8,475 bases of DNA from Nanobdellota archaeon (GCA_023397215.1 JAEWUG010000011.1:1-8475); one strand, 5' to 3'. Positions 1 through 6,061 are shown, counted from the stretch's first letter. Notes: a model not told the origin generated them from the letters alone. Program-made: numbers and translations.

Positions 1-814
1 ATAAAATACCTATTGAGATTAATATTAAAATTAATGAATCTTCTAATATTTTCCATTTTCTTTCGTTGTTTTTTAAATCTCCTCTAATAAATGCAAATGA
101 AATTATTCCTCCTGCAAGTGCGACAACAAAATAAGCCATTATTTCAGGAACTCCATGTATAAGATATCTAACAAAACTACTTGGCAAATTTTTTAGACTT
201 CCATTTGCAAACATTCCCATTGCTGCTCCAATTACACTTGCATTCCAAACTAATATGAATATTGCTCCTGCACCAAAGGCTAAAGAAAAAATTAATGTAA
301 AAATCATTACAGATAAATTATTTGAAAAGATTGATAAGAATGCTCCTACTTTTGTTACATGGCCTGTAATATAAGGTGCTGCGCCATAGGTATGTACGCA
401 TTGATTAAATTCTCTTGGATTATTTATTGCACAAAATGTTCTTATCTGAAAATTAAAGTTTTGTCCACTAACTTCAGGTAAAACTACATACCAAAATGAG
501 TAAGCAATTACAAAACCTAGAAATAAACAAATTAATGATAAAAGTGCTTTTGAATGTTCTTTTATTAATTTTCCATTTTTATCAATTTCAATATTCTTTT
601 CTTCTTCGTGTTTGTTTAGATAATATACAAAAGGTAAGCATGCTAAAACAGTAAATAATACCATTAATAATCCGGCTCCATCTTGTAAGATATCATCTCC
701 TCCAAAAACATAAGTTACAAATAATAATGCAATGCTTGCATAAAATAAACCTATAAAAAACATCTCCCAGGGTCTTTTTATTGCTCTTCTTGGACTAATT
801 AAAATTTCAATCAT
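1..814 (-). CDS. SpoIIM-family (DUF95) integral membrane protein, 3' end cut by window
   Basis: I translated this open frame from the reverse complement: 271 codons from the ATG at 814 to the window edge with no stop. The protein begins MIEILISPRRAIKRPWEMFF and is strongly hydrophobic, with likely membrane segments near residues 18-37, 46-65, 91-111, 168-203, 222-242 and 260-271. The conserved C-terminal signature of the SpoIIM family is visible as HGVPEIMAYFVVALAGG (residues 220-236), following a Gly/Ala-rich segment (179-203). In spore formers SpoIIM acts in engulfment. Archaeal members have no established role, so only the family is assigned. A loop at about 112-155 carries two cysteines (128 and 139) that could pair if it faces outward. 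The family is usually not much longer than this, so only a few residues are probably missing. The start is supported by a GGTGAT Shine-Dalgarno-like sequence just upstream. The gene is divergent from the isomerase gene. Confidence 0.82.
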   Translation of the reverse strand, partial: MIEILISPRRAIKRPWEMFFIGLFYASIALLFVTYVFGGDDILQDGAGLLMVLFTVLACLPFVYYLNKHEEEKNIEIDKNGKLIKEHSKALLSLICLFLGFVIAYSFWYVVLPEVSGQNFNFQIRTFCAINNPREFNQCVHTYGAAPYITGHVTKVGAFLSIFSNNLSVMIFTLIFSLAFGAGAIFILVWNASVIGAAMGMFANGSLKNLPSSFVRYLIHGVPEIMAYFVVALAGGIISFAFIRGDLKNNERKWKILEDSLILILISIGIL

Positions 815-818
815 TTTA

Positions 819-823
819 TCACC
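819..823 (-). promoter_or_regulatory. Shine-Dalgarno for the SpoIIM-family gene
   Basis: On the minus strand the start codon is preceded by AAAGGTGATAAA. The GGTGA core can pair with the conserved 3' end of archaeal 16S rRNA, and it lies about four bases before the ATG at 814, which supports that start. Confidence 0.6.
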
Positions 824-846
824 TTTAGTATAAATTAATTTAATAA

Positions 847-855
847 GTATATAAA
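847..855 (-). promoter_or_regulatory. TATA box for the SpoIIM-family gene
   Basis: The minus strand reads TTTATATAC here, about 33-40 bases before the ATG at 814. Archaeal transcription normally starts about 25 bases after the TATA centre, so a short leader containing the Shine-Dalgarno is expected. This is inferred from sequence only. Confidence 0.5.
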
Positions 856-875
856 TTTTGTTAGAATACAAAAGG

Positions 876-886
876 CTTTTATATTT
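876..886 (+). promoter_or_regulatory. TATA box for the isomerase gene (leaderless start)
   Basis: CTTTTATATTT is centred about 24 bases before the ATG at 905. That spacing predicts a transcript starting at or within a few bases of the ATG, and no Shine-Dalgarno is present. The element resembles those before rfcS, L7Ae, DUF106 and secY in this window. Confidence 0.55.
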
Positions 887-904
887 TAATTTGATTTTTT
901 AAGT

Positions 905-1726
905 ATGAAATTAGAAAAAGAGTATGATTCTATTTTGAAAAAGATTAAAACTTTGAAAACTCAAGGAGCTGAGAATGTTGCTAAAAAAGGAATTGAAGCT
1001 TTTTTATTAAAACCAACTAAATCTTCTGCAAATAAAATTTTATCTTTGAGAGAAACTGAACCTTTATTACAAAATTCTATAAAAGTATTATTGAATTCTG
1101 AGAATATTAAATTAAGTTCAGAAGAAATTTTAAAAGAAATAAAAAAATCTCATGACTTAATAGTTAAAGAGGGTTCTAAATTAATAAAAGAAGATATGAA
1201 TATTTATTCTCATTGTCATTCTTCAACTGTTATAGATATTTTCAAAGAAGCTAAAAAACAAAAAAAGAATTTTACAGTTTATACTACTGAAGTTGAACCT
1301 CATTTACAAGGAAGAAAAACTGCTGTTAATTTATCTAAGGTCGGAATTAAGGTAGTTATTGGTCCTGATTTAGCTGCAGAGCATTTGTTAAAAGGGTGTG
1401 ATTTGTTTTTATTTGGTGCTGATGCTTATACAAAAGATTTTGTTTATAATAAAATTGGAACTAAAATACTTTGCAATATTGCTGAAAATTATAATATTCC
1501 TTGTTATTCTTGTGGAATTGCATTAAAATTTACAGATAAGATTAAAATTGAAAAACGAAGAGGTAAAGAAGTTTGGGATGAAAGAAATAAATTAATTCAA
1601 ACTGTTTACCCTGCCTTTGATAAAACACCAAATAAATTATTAACTGGGATAATCAGTGAATTTGGTGTTAATAAACCAAAAGACTTTGTAAAATTAGCTT
1701 CTAAAAAAATTAAGAATTTGAATTAA
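905..1726 (+). CDS. eIF2B-fold isomerase, probably ribose-1,5-bisphosphate isomerase (R15Pi/aIF2B-like)
   Basis: This 273-residue protein belongs to the eIF2B alpha/beta/delta - MtnA - R15P isomerase superfamily. Visible signatures in order are the N-terminal QGAENVAKKGI (20-30), SHCHSST (102-108) with the candidate catalytic cysteine C104, EVEPHLQGRKTA (129-140), GADA (171-174) with the candidate catalytic D173, NKIGT (182-186) and the C-terminal FDKTPNKLLTGIISEFG (238-254). R15P isomerase converts ribose-1,5-bisphosphate to ribulose-1,5-bisphosphate for type III RuBisCO in archaeal AMP/NMP degradation. The HCxS cysteine plus GAD aspartate pattern fits that enzyme better than a eIF2B regulatory subunit. 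It is shorter than the usual roughly 320 residues, with a reduced N-terminus, and the usual ETRP is EVEP. Methylthioribose-1-phosphate isomerase or an aIF2B-type protein remain alternatives. It converges on rfcL with a 4-bp overlap. Confidence 0.75.
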   Translation: MKLEKEYDSILKKIKTLKTQGAENVAKKGIEAFLLKPTKSSANKILSLRETEPLLQNSIKVLLNSENIKLSSEEILKEIKKSHDLIVKEGSKLIKEDMNIYSHCHSSTVIDIFKEAKKQKKNFTVYTTEVEPHLQGRKTAVNLSKVGIKVVIGPDLAAEHLLKGCDLFLFGADAYTKDFVYNKIGTKILCNIAENYNIPCYSCGIALKFTDKIKIEKRRGKEVWDERNKLIQTVYPAFDKTPNKLLTGIISEFGVNKPKDFVKLASKKIKNLN

Positions 1727-2919
1727 TTTAATTTATTTAAATAATTTATTTCTTCTTCATCTAGTTTTAATTCTTTTCTTATTTTTTCATTCTGTAAAAT
1801 TGTTTTTATTAATAAAAAATCTCTCATTGCTCTTTTAATAGAGATATGTGTATGTTTGGCATATTTAATACATATTGATTTTTTTTTCATTGTTCTTTGG
1901 TTATTTAACCAAATTTTTAGTATTCTCGATGGTTTTTTATAACTTGTAAAGCCTGTTTTATTGTAATCTTTTGATGCTGCTATTCCCCCACTTAATAAGA
2001 AATATTCGTAAATTAAAAATCTCCAATATTGTTTTCTATAAATTCTTCCTCTGAATACATCTGCTTGGCTTAATGCATCATATGCTTTTACTAATTCTTC
2101 ACCTTTATATTCTAATGGAATATTTTCGTCCATCCAAAGAAATAATTCATCTATTGACATATCTACTTCATCAAATACTTTGATCATTGATTCATCTATA
2201 TTTGAATTTTTGAAAATATGTTGTAATGCTGTAAAAATACTTTCTTCTTTATTTCTCTCATTTATTTCTCTAGGATTTATTATAGATGTTTCATTTAGTT
2301 GACTAATTATTTGTAAATCATTTATTGCTGCTCTTAAGTCTCCTTTTGATTTTACTGAGATGGAGGTTAAAATATCTGCTGAGACATTTAAATTTTCTTT
2401 ATTAGATATTTCTCTTAAAACTCCTAAAATAATTTTATAATCAATATCTTTTAATTGAATCATTTCTGATTTTGTTCTAAGCGGATTGAATTTTTTATCC
2501 CAAATATTATTTGCTGTTATTAATATTGGAAAACAACTTTTTTCAATTAGGCCTAATAATTCTGTTAATCCACCTTTATCTTTAGTTGTACTTATTCCAT
2601 CTACTTCATCAATTAAGATTATTTTACTTTTTTTAAATAAACTTTTTTGTTGAACAGAATTACCTATTATTTCTGCAATCTTTTTTTTATCTCTTAAATC
2701 ACTTGCATTTAATTCTAATAGTTCACTATCTGTTTCATTTGATGTTGCATATACTAAACTTGTTTTTCCAATTCCACAAGGACCATGTAAAATTAAAGAC
2801 TTTTTTTTTGGGAAATTTTTTAAGAAGTCTTTTGTTTTTTGTATTGCTATGTCTTGGCCTTTAATATCATTAAAAAATCGAGCTCTATACTTTTCTGTCC
2901 AAGGCAGGTTTTCTTTCAT
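1723..2919 (-). CDS. rfcL: Replication factor C large subunit (clamp loader)
   Basis: This 398-residue AAA+ ATPase is the archaeal RFC large subunit. With RfcS it opens and loads the PCNA sliding clamp on primed DNA. Visible elements are the RFC box WTEKYRARFFNDIKGQ (7-22), Walker A GPCGIGKT (46-53), the LELNASD motif (68-74), Walker B ILIDEVDG (101-108), sensor 1 ITANN (134-138) and sensor 2 GDLRAAIND (193-201). A helical collar domain follows, rich in aromatic residues at 286-308 (VFRGRIYRKQYWRFLIYEYF). Many archaeal RfcL proteins are about 470-500 residues and end in a PCNA-interacting QxxhxxFF peptide. This one stops at EEEINYLNKLN with no such motif visible. Its ATG directly follows the rfcS stop (TAAATG), with GGAG in the rfcS tail as ribosome binding site, so the two are probably translationally coupled. 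Confidence 0.93.
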   Translation of the reverse strand: MKENLPWTEKYRARFFNDIKGQDIAIQKTKDFLKNFPKKKSLILHGPCGIGKTSLVYATSNETDSELLELNASDLRDKKKIAEIIGNSVQQKSLFKKSKIILIDEVDGISTTKDKGGLTELLGLIEKSCFPILITANNIWDKKFNPLRTKSEMIQLKDIDYKIILGVLREISNKENLNVSADILTSISVKSKGDLRAAINDLQIISQLNETSIINPREINERNKEESIFTALQHIFKNSNIDESMIKVFDEVDMSIDELFLWMDENIPLEYKGEELVKAYDALSQADVFRGRIYRKQYWRFLIYEYFLLSGGIAASKDYNKTGFTSYKKPSRILKIWLNNQRTMKKKSICIKYAKHTHISIKRAMRDFLLIKTILQNEKIRKELKLDEEEINYLNKLN

Positions 2920-3945
2920 TTAAATCTCTCCTTTATATGTCTCGCTTTTGATTTCTTCAATTTTTCCGTTAACTAATATTTTTCCTTCACCTGCTAAAAC
3001 AAAACTTGCAATTAAAGATTCTAGTTGAATAAATTCGTCACTTCCTTCTACTAATCTAAACTCTATTTCTCCTATCTTTTCTGTTAATCTTACTTTTAGA
3101 GAATTATCAATTTTTAAATTCCAAATTTCTTTTTGAATTGCTTTTATTATATCTTGTCCAGAGATACTTTCTTTTAACATAATTTCTAATAATTTTTCTT
3201 TACTATTTGGAAAATCCCCGCTTAAGGCATAATCTAAAACTATTTTTATATCGCTTGGTTTTGCTTTTGAAACAATCGTATTTACTAAATCTGGAGTAAT
3301 ATTTGGACTAATTGAAGCTGTTGCTTGAAGTAAATTTATAACTCTCCTACAATCTCCTTCACTTGCTTCATATAATGCATCAAAAGCACTTGAATTAATA
3401 ATTAATCCTTCTCTTTCTGAAATTAAATCAACCCTTTTTTTAATGTCTTTTTTTTCTAATAATTGAAATCTAAATACAACTGTTCTTGATTGTATTGGAT
3501 CTAATATTTTACTAGAATAATTACATGAAAGAATAAATCTACAAGTTGAAGTGTAGTTTTCCATTGTTCTCCTTAATGCTTGCTGAGCTTCTCTTGTTAA
3601 TGCATCTGCTTCGTCTAAAAATATAACTTTAAAGGGTACATTTCCTATTGCTCTTGTTCTTGCAAAATCTTTTACTTTTTGTCTTACTACATCAATTCCT
3701 CGTTCATCACTAGCATTTAGTTCTAAATAATTTTCTCTCCAGGATTCTCCAAAAAGTTCTTTTACTATAATTAATGCTAATGTACTTTTACCTGTTCCAG
3801 CAGGGCCTGCTAATAGTAAATGAGGTATATTATTTGATTGAACAAGAGCTTTTACTCTTTTTACAATTTCTTCTTGACCTACTACTTCTTCAAATTTTTT
3901 AGGTCTATATTTTTCAGTCCACACCTCAGAATCATAGTATTCCAT
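2920..3945 (-). CDS. rfcS: Replication factor C small subunit (clamp loader)
   Basis: This 341-residue AAA+ protein is the repeated small subunit of the PCNA clamp loader. Visible motifs are the RFC box WTEKYRPKKFEEVVGQ (9-24), Walker A GPAGTGKS (47-54), LELNASDERG (74-83), Walker B FLDEADAL (109-116), the QQALRRTME region (121-129), sensor 1 LSCNYSSKI (139-147), the arginine-finger region PIQSRTVVFRF (150-160) and sensor 2 GDCRRVIN (197-204). A C-terminal collar domain follows, and length is normal for the family. The well-known SRC motif reads SRT (153-155): the finger arginine R154 is kept and the cysteine replaced. The ATG at 3945 lies about 25-32 bases from a TATA box, which suggests a leaderless mRNA. 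It is the first gene of the rfcS-rfcL transcript. Confidence 0.95.
   Translation of the reverse strand: MEYYDSEVWTEKYRPKKFEEVVGQEEIVKRVKALVQSNNIPHLLLAGPAGTGKSTLALIIVKELFGESWRENYLELNASDERGIDVVRQKVKDFARTRAIGNVPFKVIFLDEADALTREAQQALRRTMENYTSTCRFILSCNYSSKILDPIQSRTVVFRFQLLEKKDIKKRVDLISEREGLIINSSAFDALYEASEGDCRRVINLLQATASISPNITPDLVNTIVSKAKPSDIKIVLDYALSGDFPNSKEKLLEIMLKESISGQDIIKAIQKEIWNLKIDNSLKVRLTEKIGEIEFRLVEGSDEFIQLESLIASFVLAGEGKILVNGKIEEIKSETYKGEI
2925..2932 (-). promoter_or_regulatory. Shine-Dalgarno for rfcL inside the rfcS tail
   Basis: On the minus strand, AAGGAGAG lies in the last codons of rfcS, 5-12 bases before the rfcL ATG at 2919. It contains the GGAG core. The stop of rfcS and the start of rfcL abut as TAAATG, so re-initiation or coupled translation is likely. 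Confidence 0.6.
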
Positions 3946-3969
3946 CCTAATTTTAATTAAAAGAATTTC

Positions 3970-3977
3970 CTTTATAA
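3970..3977 (-). promoter_or_regulatory. TATA box for rfcS-rfcL (leaderless start)
   Basis: The minus strand reads TTATAAAG, part of TACTTATAAAGG, lying 25-32 bases before the rfcS ATG at 3945. No Shine-Dalgarno is seen between them, so a leaderless transcript is predicted. Confidence 0.6.
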
Positions 3978-4056
3978 GTATTTATATTTCTGAGTTAATT
4001 TAGTGATTTTACCTGAAATATTTCTTTTTATAATTTTAGTTTTAATTACCAATAAG

Positions 4057-4066
4057 TTTATAAAAT
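4057..4066 (+). promoter_or_regulatory. TATA box for the L7Ae ribosomal operon
   Basis: TTTATAAAAT is followed by a run of nine T (4070-4078). The predicted start of transcription, about 25 bases after the centre, falls near 4086-4090. That is about 75 bases before the L7Ae ATG, so this operon appears to have a real leader, unlike most other first genes here. A second A/T element near 4027-4036 is an alternative. Confidence 0.55.
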
Positions 4067-4085
4067 AAGTTTTTTTTTGATTAGT

Positions 4086-4164
4086 ACCAATGATTAGCCT
4101 ATTGGTTAGGAGGACTTGATTTTTAGGTTCTCTAAATTAAACTAAATTAAAAAAATAAAGAAAA
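4086..4164 (+). promoter_or_regulatory. Putative structured 5' leader of the L7Ae operon
   Basis: The predicted leader contains a 6-bp inverted repeat, ACCAAT (4086-4091) with ATTGGT (4101-4106). It also contains a longer hairpin in which 4106-4117 pairs with 4125-4135: eleven pairs including two G-U, one bulged G at 4110, and a 7-base loop GATTTTT. The only strong Shine-Dalgarno-like hexamer, AGGAGG (4108-4113), lies inside that stem. The two structures share base 4106. From 4136 to the ATG the leader is A/T-only and apparently open except for one G and one C. L7Ae is known to repress its own mRNA in some archaea through a k-turn in the leader. I could not identify a convincing k-turn here, so the regulatory role is inference. 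Confidence 0.4.
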
Positions 4165-4458
4165 ATGGTAGATATTTATGAGATTGTTGAAAAAGCAAAT
4201 AAGACTGGAAAGATAGACAGAGGTATTAATGAAGTTACAAAAGCTATTGAAAGAAATGTTGCTCAATTAGTTGTTGTAGCAAAAGATGTTGATCCTAAAG
4301 AATTAACTATGCATTTACCTTTACTTTGTAAAGAAAGAAATGTTAAATTAGTTGAAGTTGATTCTAAGGAAAAATTAGGTATTTCTTCAGGGATTAATAG
4401 AGCTACAATTGCTGTTGCAGTTATTGATGCTGGTGAAGCAAAAATTAATACTCTTTAA
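4165..4458 (+). CDS. rpl7ae: Ribosomal protein L7Ae (k-turn RNA-binding protein)
   Basis: L7Ae binds kink-turn RNAs. It is part of the large ribosomal subunit and a core protein of archaeal C/D and H/ACA guide RNPs and RNase P. The 97-residue product matches the family from TGKIDRGINEVTKAIERN (14-31), which holds the k-turn-contacting N22, E23 and K26, through VVAKDVDPKELTMHLPLLC (37-55) to the loop near GINRAT (76-81) that contacts the flipped-out base. Archaeal L7Ae is usually about 120 residues. Here the N-terminal stretch is short and the protein ends soon after VIDAGEA, so most of the usual C-terminal helix is missing. The ATG at 4165 starts the conserved domain and has only an A-rich sequence before it. 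It is the first gene of an L7Ae-eS28-eL24 operon. Confidence 0.9.
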   Translation: MVDIYEIVEKANKTGKIDRGINEVTKAIERNVAQLVVVAKDVDPKELTMHLPLLCKERNVKLVEVDSKEKLGISSGINRATIAVAVIDAGEAKINTL

Positions 4459-4488
4459 ATGAAGAAAATTAAATTTATTATTTAAAAA

Positions 4489-4794
4489 ATGGCAAAAGTA
4501 CAACAAAAACAAACAAAACAACAACAAAAGTCACAAGGTGGTTCTAAAGGTAGTGATAAACTTTCAGATAGTGAGCCTGTTCCTGCTATTGTTGAAGCAT
4601 GTTTAACTAGAACTGGTACAAGAGGAGAAATTACTCAAGTAAAGGTAAGAATTCTTCAAGGTAAAAATAAAGGTAAAAGTATGCGAAGAAATGTTAGAGG
4701 ACCTGTAAAAAAAAGAGATATATTATTATTAAGAGAAACTGAAATTGAAGCTAGAAGAACTACTAAGAGAATTAAAAAAGGAGCTAATAGTTAA
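4489..4794 (+). CDS. rps28e: Ribosomal protein eS28 with Gln/Lys-rich N-terminal extension
   Basis: Residues 31-90 match the eS28 OB-fold protein of the small subunit: EACLTRTGTRGEITQVKVRI (36-55), then MRRNVRGPV (65-73) and DILLLRETEIEARR (77-90). eS28 is normally about 70 residues. This product has 101, because about 29 residues rich in Gln, Lys and Ser (MAKVQQKQTKQQQKSQ and onward) precede the core and a basic tail follows it. No in-frame ATG, GTG or TTG lies between 4489 and the conserved core, so the extension seems to be genuinely translated and not a misplaced start. It lies 30 bases after L7Ae, and its stop is one base before eL24. Confidence 0.92.
   Translation: MAKVQQKQTKQQQKSQGGSKGSDKLSDSEPVPAIVEACLTRTGTRGEITQVKVRILQGKNKGKSMRRNVRGPVKKRDILLLRETEIEARRTTKRIKKGANS
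4780..4783 (+). promoter_or_regulatory. Shine-Dalgarno for eL24 within the eS28 tail
   Basis: GGAG in the last codons of eS28 ends 12 bases before the ATG at 4796. It supports that start over an upstream in-frame TTG at 4745, which would add 17 residues unlike the family. Confidence 0.45.
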
Positions 4795-4795
4795 A

Positions 4796-5005
4796 ATGCC
4801 TGTGTGTTGGTTTTGTAAAAAAAATTATGAATTTCCAAAGGGAATTAGTGTAGTTGGAAAAGATGGTAATGTTAAATTTTATTGTTCTAGTAAATGTAGA
4901 AAAAATTCTGAAATGGGAAGAAATAACAGAAAAGTTAATTGGGTTAGAAAAAGTGATCAAATGAAAGAGATTAAGGCAAAACTTAATTCTCAAAAAAAGA
5001 AGTAG
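4796..5005 (+). CDS. rpl24e: Ribosomal protein eL24 (zinc ribbon)
   Basis: This 69-residue protein of the large ribosomal subunit begins MPVCWFCKKNYEFPKG. It has the two zinc-binding cysteine pairs of archaeal eL24: C4 and C7 in the N-terminal knuckle, C34 and C38 in FYCSSKC. The downstream RKNSEMGRNNRKVNWV region and a lysine-rich tail also fit. Length matches the short archaeal form. The start is set at the ATG at 4796 because MPxCxFC is the conserved N-terminus. Its ATG is one base after the eS28 stop, as expected for the archaeal L7Ae-eS28-eL24 operon. In many archaea ndk comes next, but here an RNA methyltransferase does. Confidence 0.93.
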   Translation: MPVCWFCKKNYEFPKGISVVGKDGNVKFYCSSKCRKNSEMGRNNRKVNWVRKSDQMKEIKAKLNSQKKK

Positions 5006-5047
5006 ATTTTTAGATAATATTAAATAAGGTTATTAATTTTAATTTTT

Positions 5048-6061
5048 ATGGATATAGATAGTGATAAACAATTAGAGCATATTTCTTTAATGAAAAAAAG
5101 ATTTCCTGCTAAAGAAGAATTTATTAAGAGAATTGAAGAACTTTTAGGCAAAGAAGAAGCAGAAATTTTCTTTAAGATTTGTTATACTGATACTCCTAAT
5201 TCTATTAGATGTAATACATTAAAAATTGATTGTGGAAATTTAAGAAAAAGATTAGAAAATTATGGTTGGAAAATTAATCAACCTTTTGATAAATACCCCG
5301 AAATTATGATTGTTGAAAATACAACACCTGGTGAGATTGGTAAAAGTAAAGAACATTTATTAGGGTATTTTTATGTTCAAGAAATTAGTTCTATGTTGCC
5401 TATTTTAGTTTTAGATCCTAAACCAAATGAAAGTTTATTAGATTTATGTGCTAGTCCTGGTAGTAAAACAACACAAGCAGCGAGTTTAATGGAAAACAAA
5501 GGTGTAATTATTGCAAATGAAGTTAATTTAGGAAGAGTGGGAATATTAAATAGTAATCTTGAAAGGTGTGGTGTTACAAATACAATTGTTACAAGAAAAG
5601 AAGGTGTAAGCTTTTGTAATATTCTGTTAAAAAAAACGAATTTCAAATTTGATAAAATTCTTGTTGATGCTCCTTGTACTGGTGAAGGAACTTTAAGAAA
5701 AAGTCCCAAAACTTTTCTTATTTGGAATTTGAATATGATTAAAAAAATATCTAGTATTCAAAAAAGACTTGCAAGTAATGCATTAAAATTATTAAAAGTT
5801 GGAGGAATAATGGTTTATTCTACTTGTACTTTAGCTCCTGAAGAAAATGAATTTATTATAGATTATTTGATTAAAAATTTTGATATTGAAATTCAGAAAA
5901 TTAATTTACCTTTAAAATTTAGAGAAGGAGTTAATTGTTTTAATGGTGTTTGTTTATCTGAAAATGTTAAAAATTGTTTGAGACTTTATCCTCAAGATAA
6001 TGATACTGATGGATTTTTTGTTACTAAAATTAAAAAATTAAGTGAAAGAGGTTGTGAATAA
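5048..6061 (+). CDS. NOL1/NOP2/Sun-family RNA (cytosine-5) methyltransferase
   Basis: This 337-residue SAM-dependent enzyme methylates carbon 5 of cytosine in tRNA or rRNA. Visible are the substrate-side motif GYFYVQEISSM (106-116), SAM-binding motif I LDLCASPGSKT (131-141), motif IV DAPCTGEGTLRKSP (207-220) with C210, which releases product, and motif VI YSTCTLAPEENE (257-268) with the catalytic nucleophile C260. A late DTDGFFV (319-325) is also typical. Both cysteines of the two-cysteine mechanism are present, so it should be active. The exact target cannot be read from the sequence. It lies 42 bases after eL24 with no clear Shine-Dalgarno, and an A/T element near 5015-5026 might supply its own promoter. 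Its stop overlaps the next start as TAATG, which suggests that it works with the PUA protein. Confidence 0.9.
   Translation: MDIDSDKQLEHISLMKKRFPAKEEFIKRIEELLGKEEAEIFFKICYTDTPNSIRCNTLKIDCGNLRKRLENYGWKINQPFDKYPEIMIVENTTPGEIGKSKEHLLGYFYVQEISSMLPILVLDPKPNESLLDLCASPGSKTTQAASLMENKGVIIANEVNLGRVGILNSNLERCGVTNTIVTRKEGVSFCNILLKKTNFKFDKILVDAPCTGEGTLRKSPKTFLIWNLNMIKKISSIQKRLASNALKLLKVGGIMVYSTCTLAPEENEFIIDYLIKNFDIEIQKINLPLKFREGVNCFNGVCLSENVKNCLRLYPQDNDTDGFFVTKIKKLSERGCE

Noticed and set aside
4091..4135. tRNA-like look: AGCCTATTGGTTAGGA resembles a D-arm, followed by a 7-base-loop hairpin
   Set aside because: There is no acceptor stem, no T-arm with GTTCRA, and the loop lacks T33. It is treated as mRNA leader structure instead.
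4459..4485. Eight-codon ORF (MKKIKFII) abutting the L7Ae stop
   Set aside because: It is too short and A/T-biased, no ribosome binding site is seen, and chance ORFs of this size are expected in such DNA.
4745..4795. Upstream TTG start that would lengthen eL24 by 17 residues
   Set aside because: The family N-terminus MPxCxFC begins at the ATG at 4796, which also has GGAG upstream. The added stretch overlaps eS28 in another frame.
4784..4993. Minus-strand open frame opposite eL24
   Set aside because: It lies fully antisense to a clear ribosomal protein gene and has no family resemblance.
5377..5709. Minus-strand open frame of 110 codons opposite the methyltransferase
   Set aside because: It covers the conserved SAM and catalytic motifs of the real gene and is a shadow frame.
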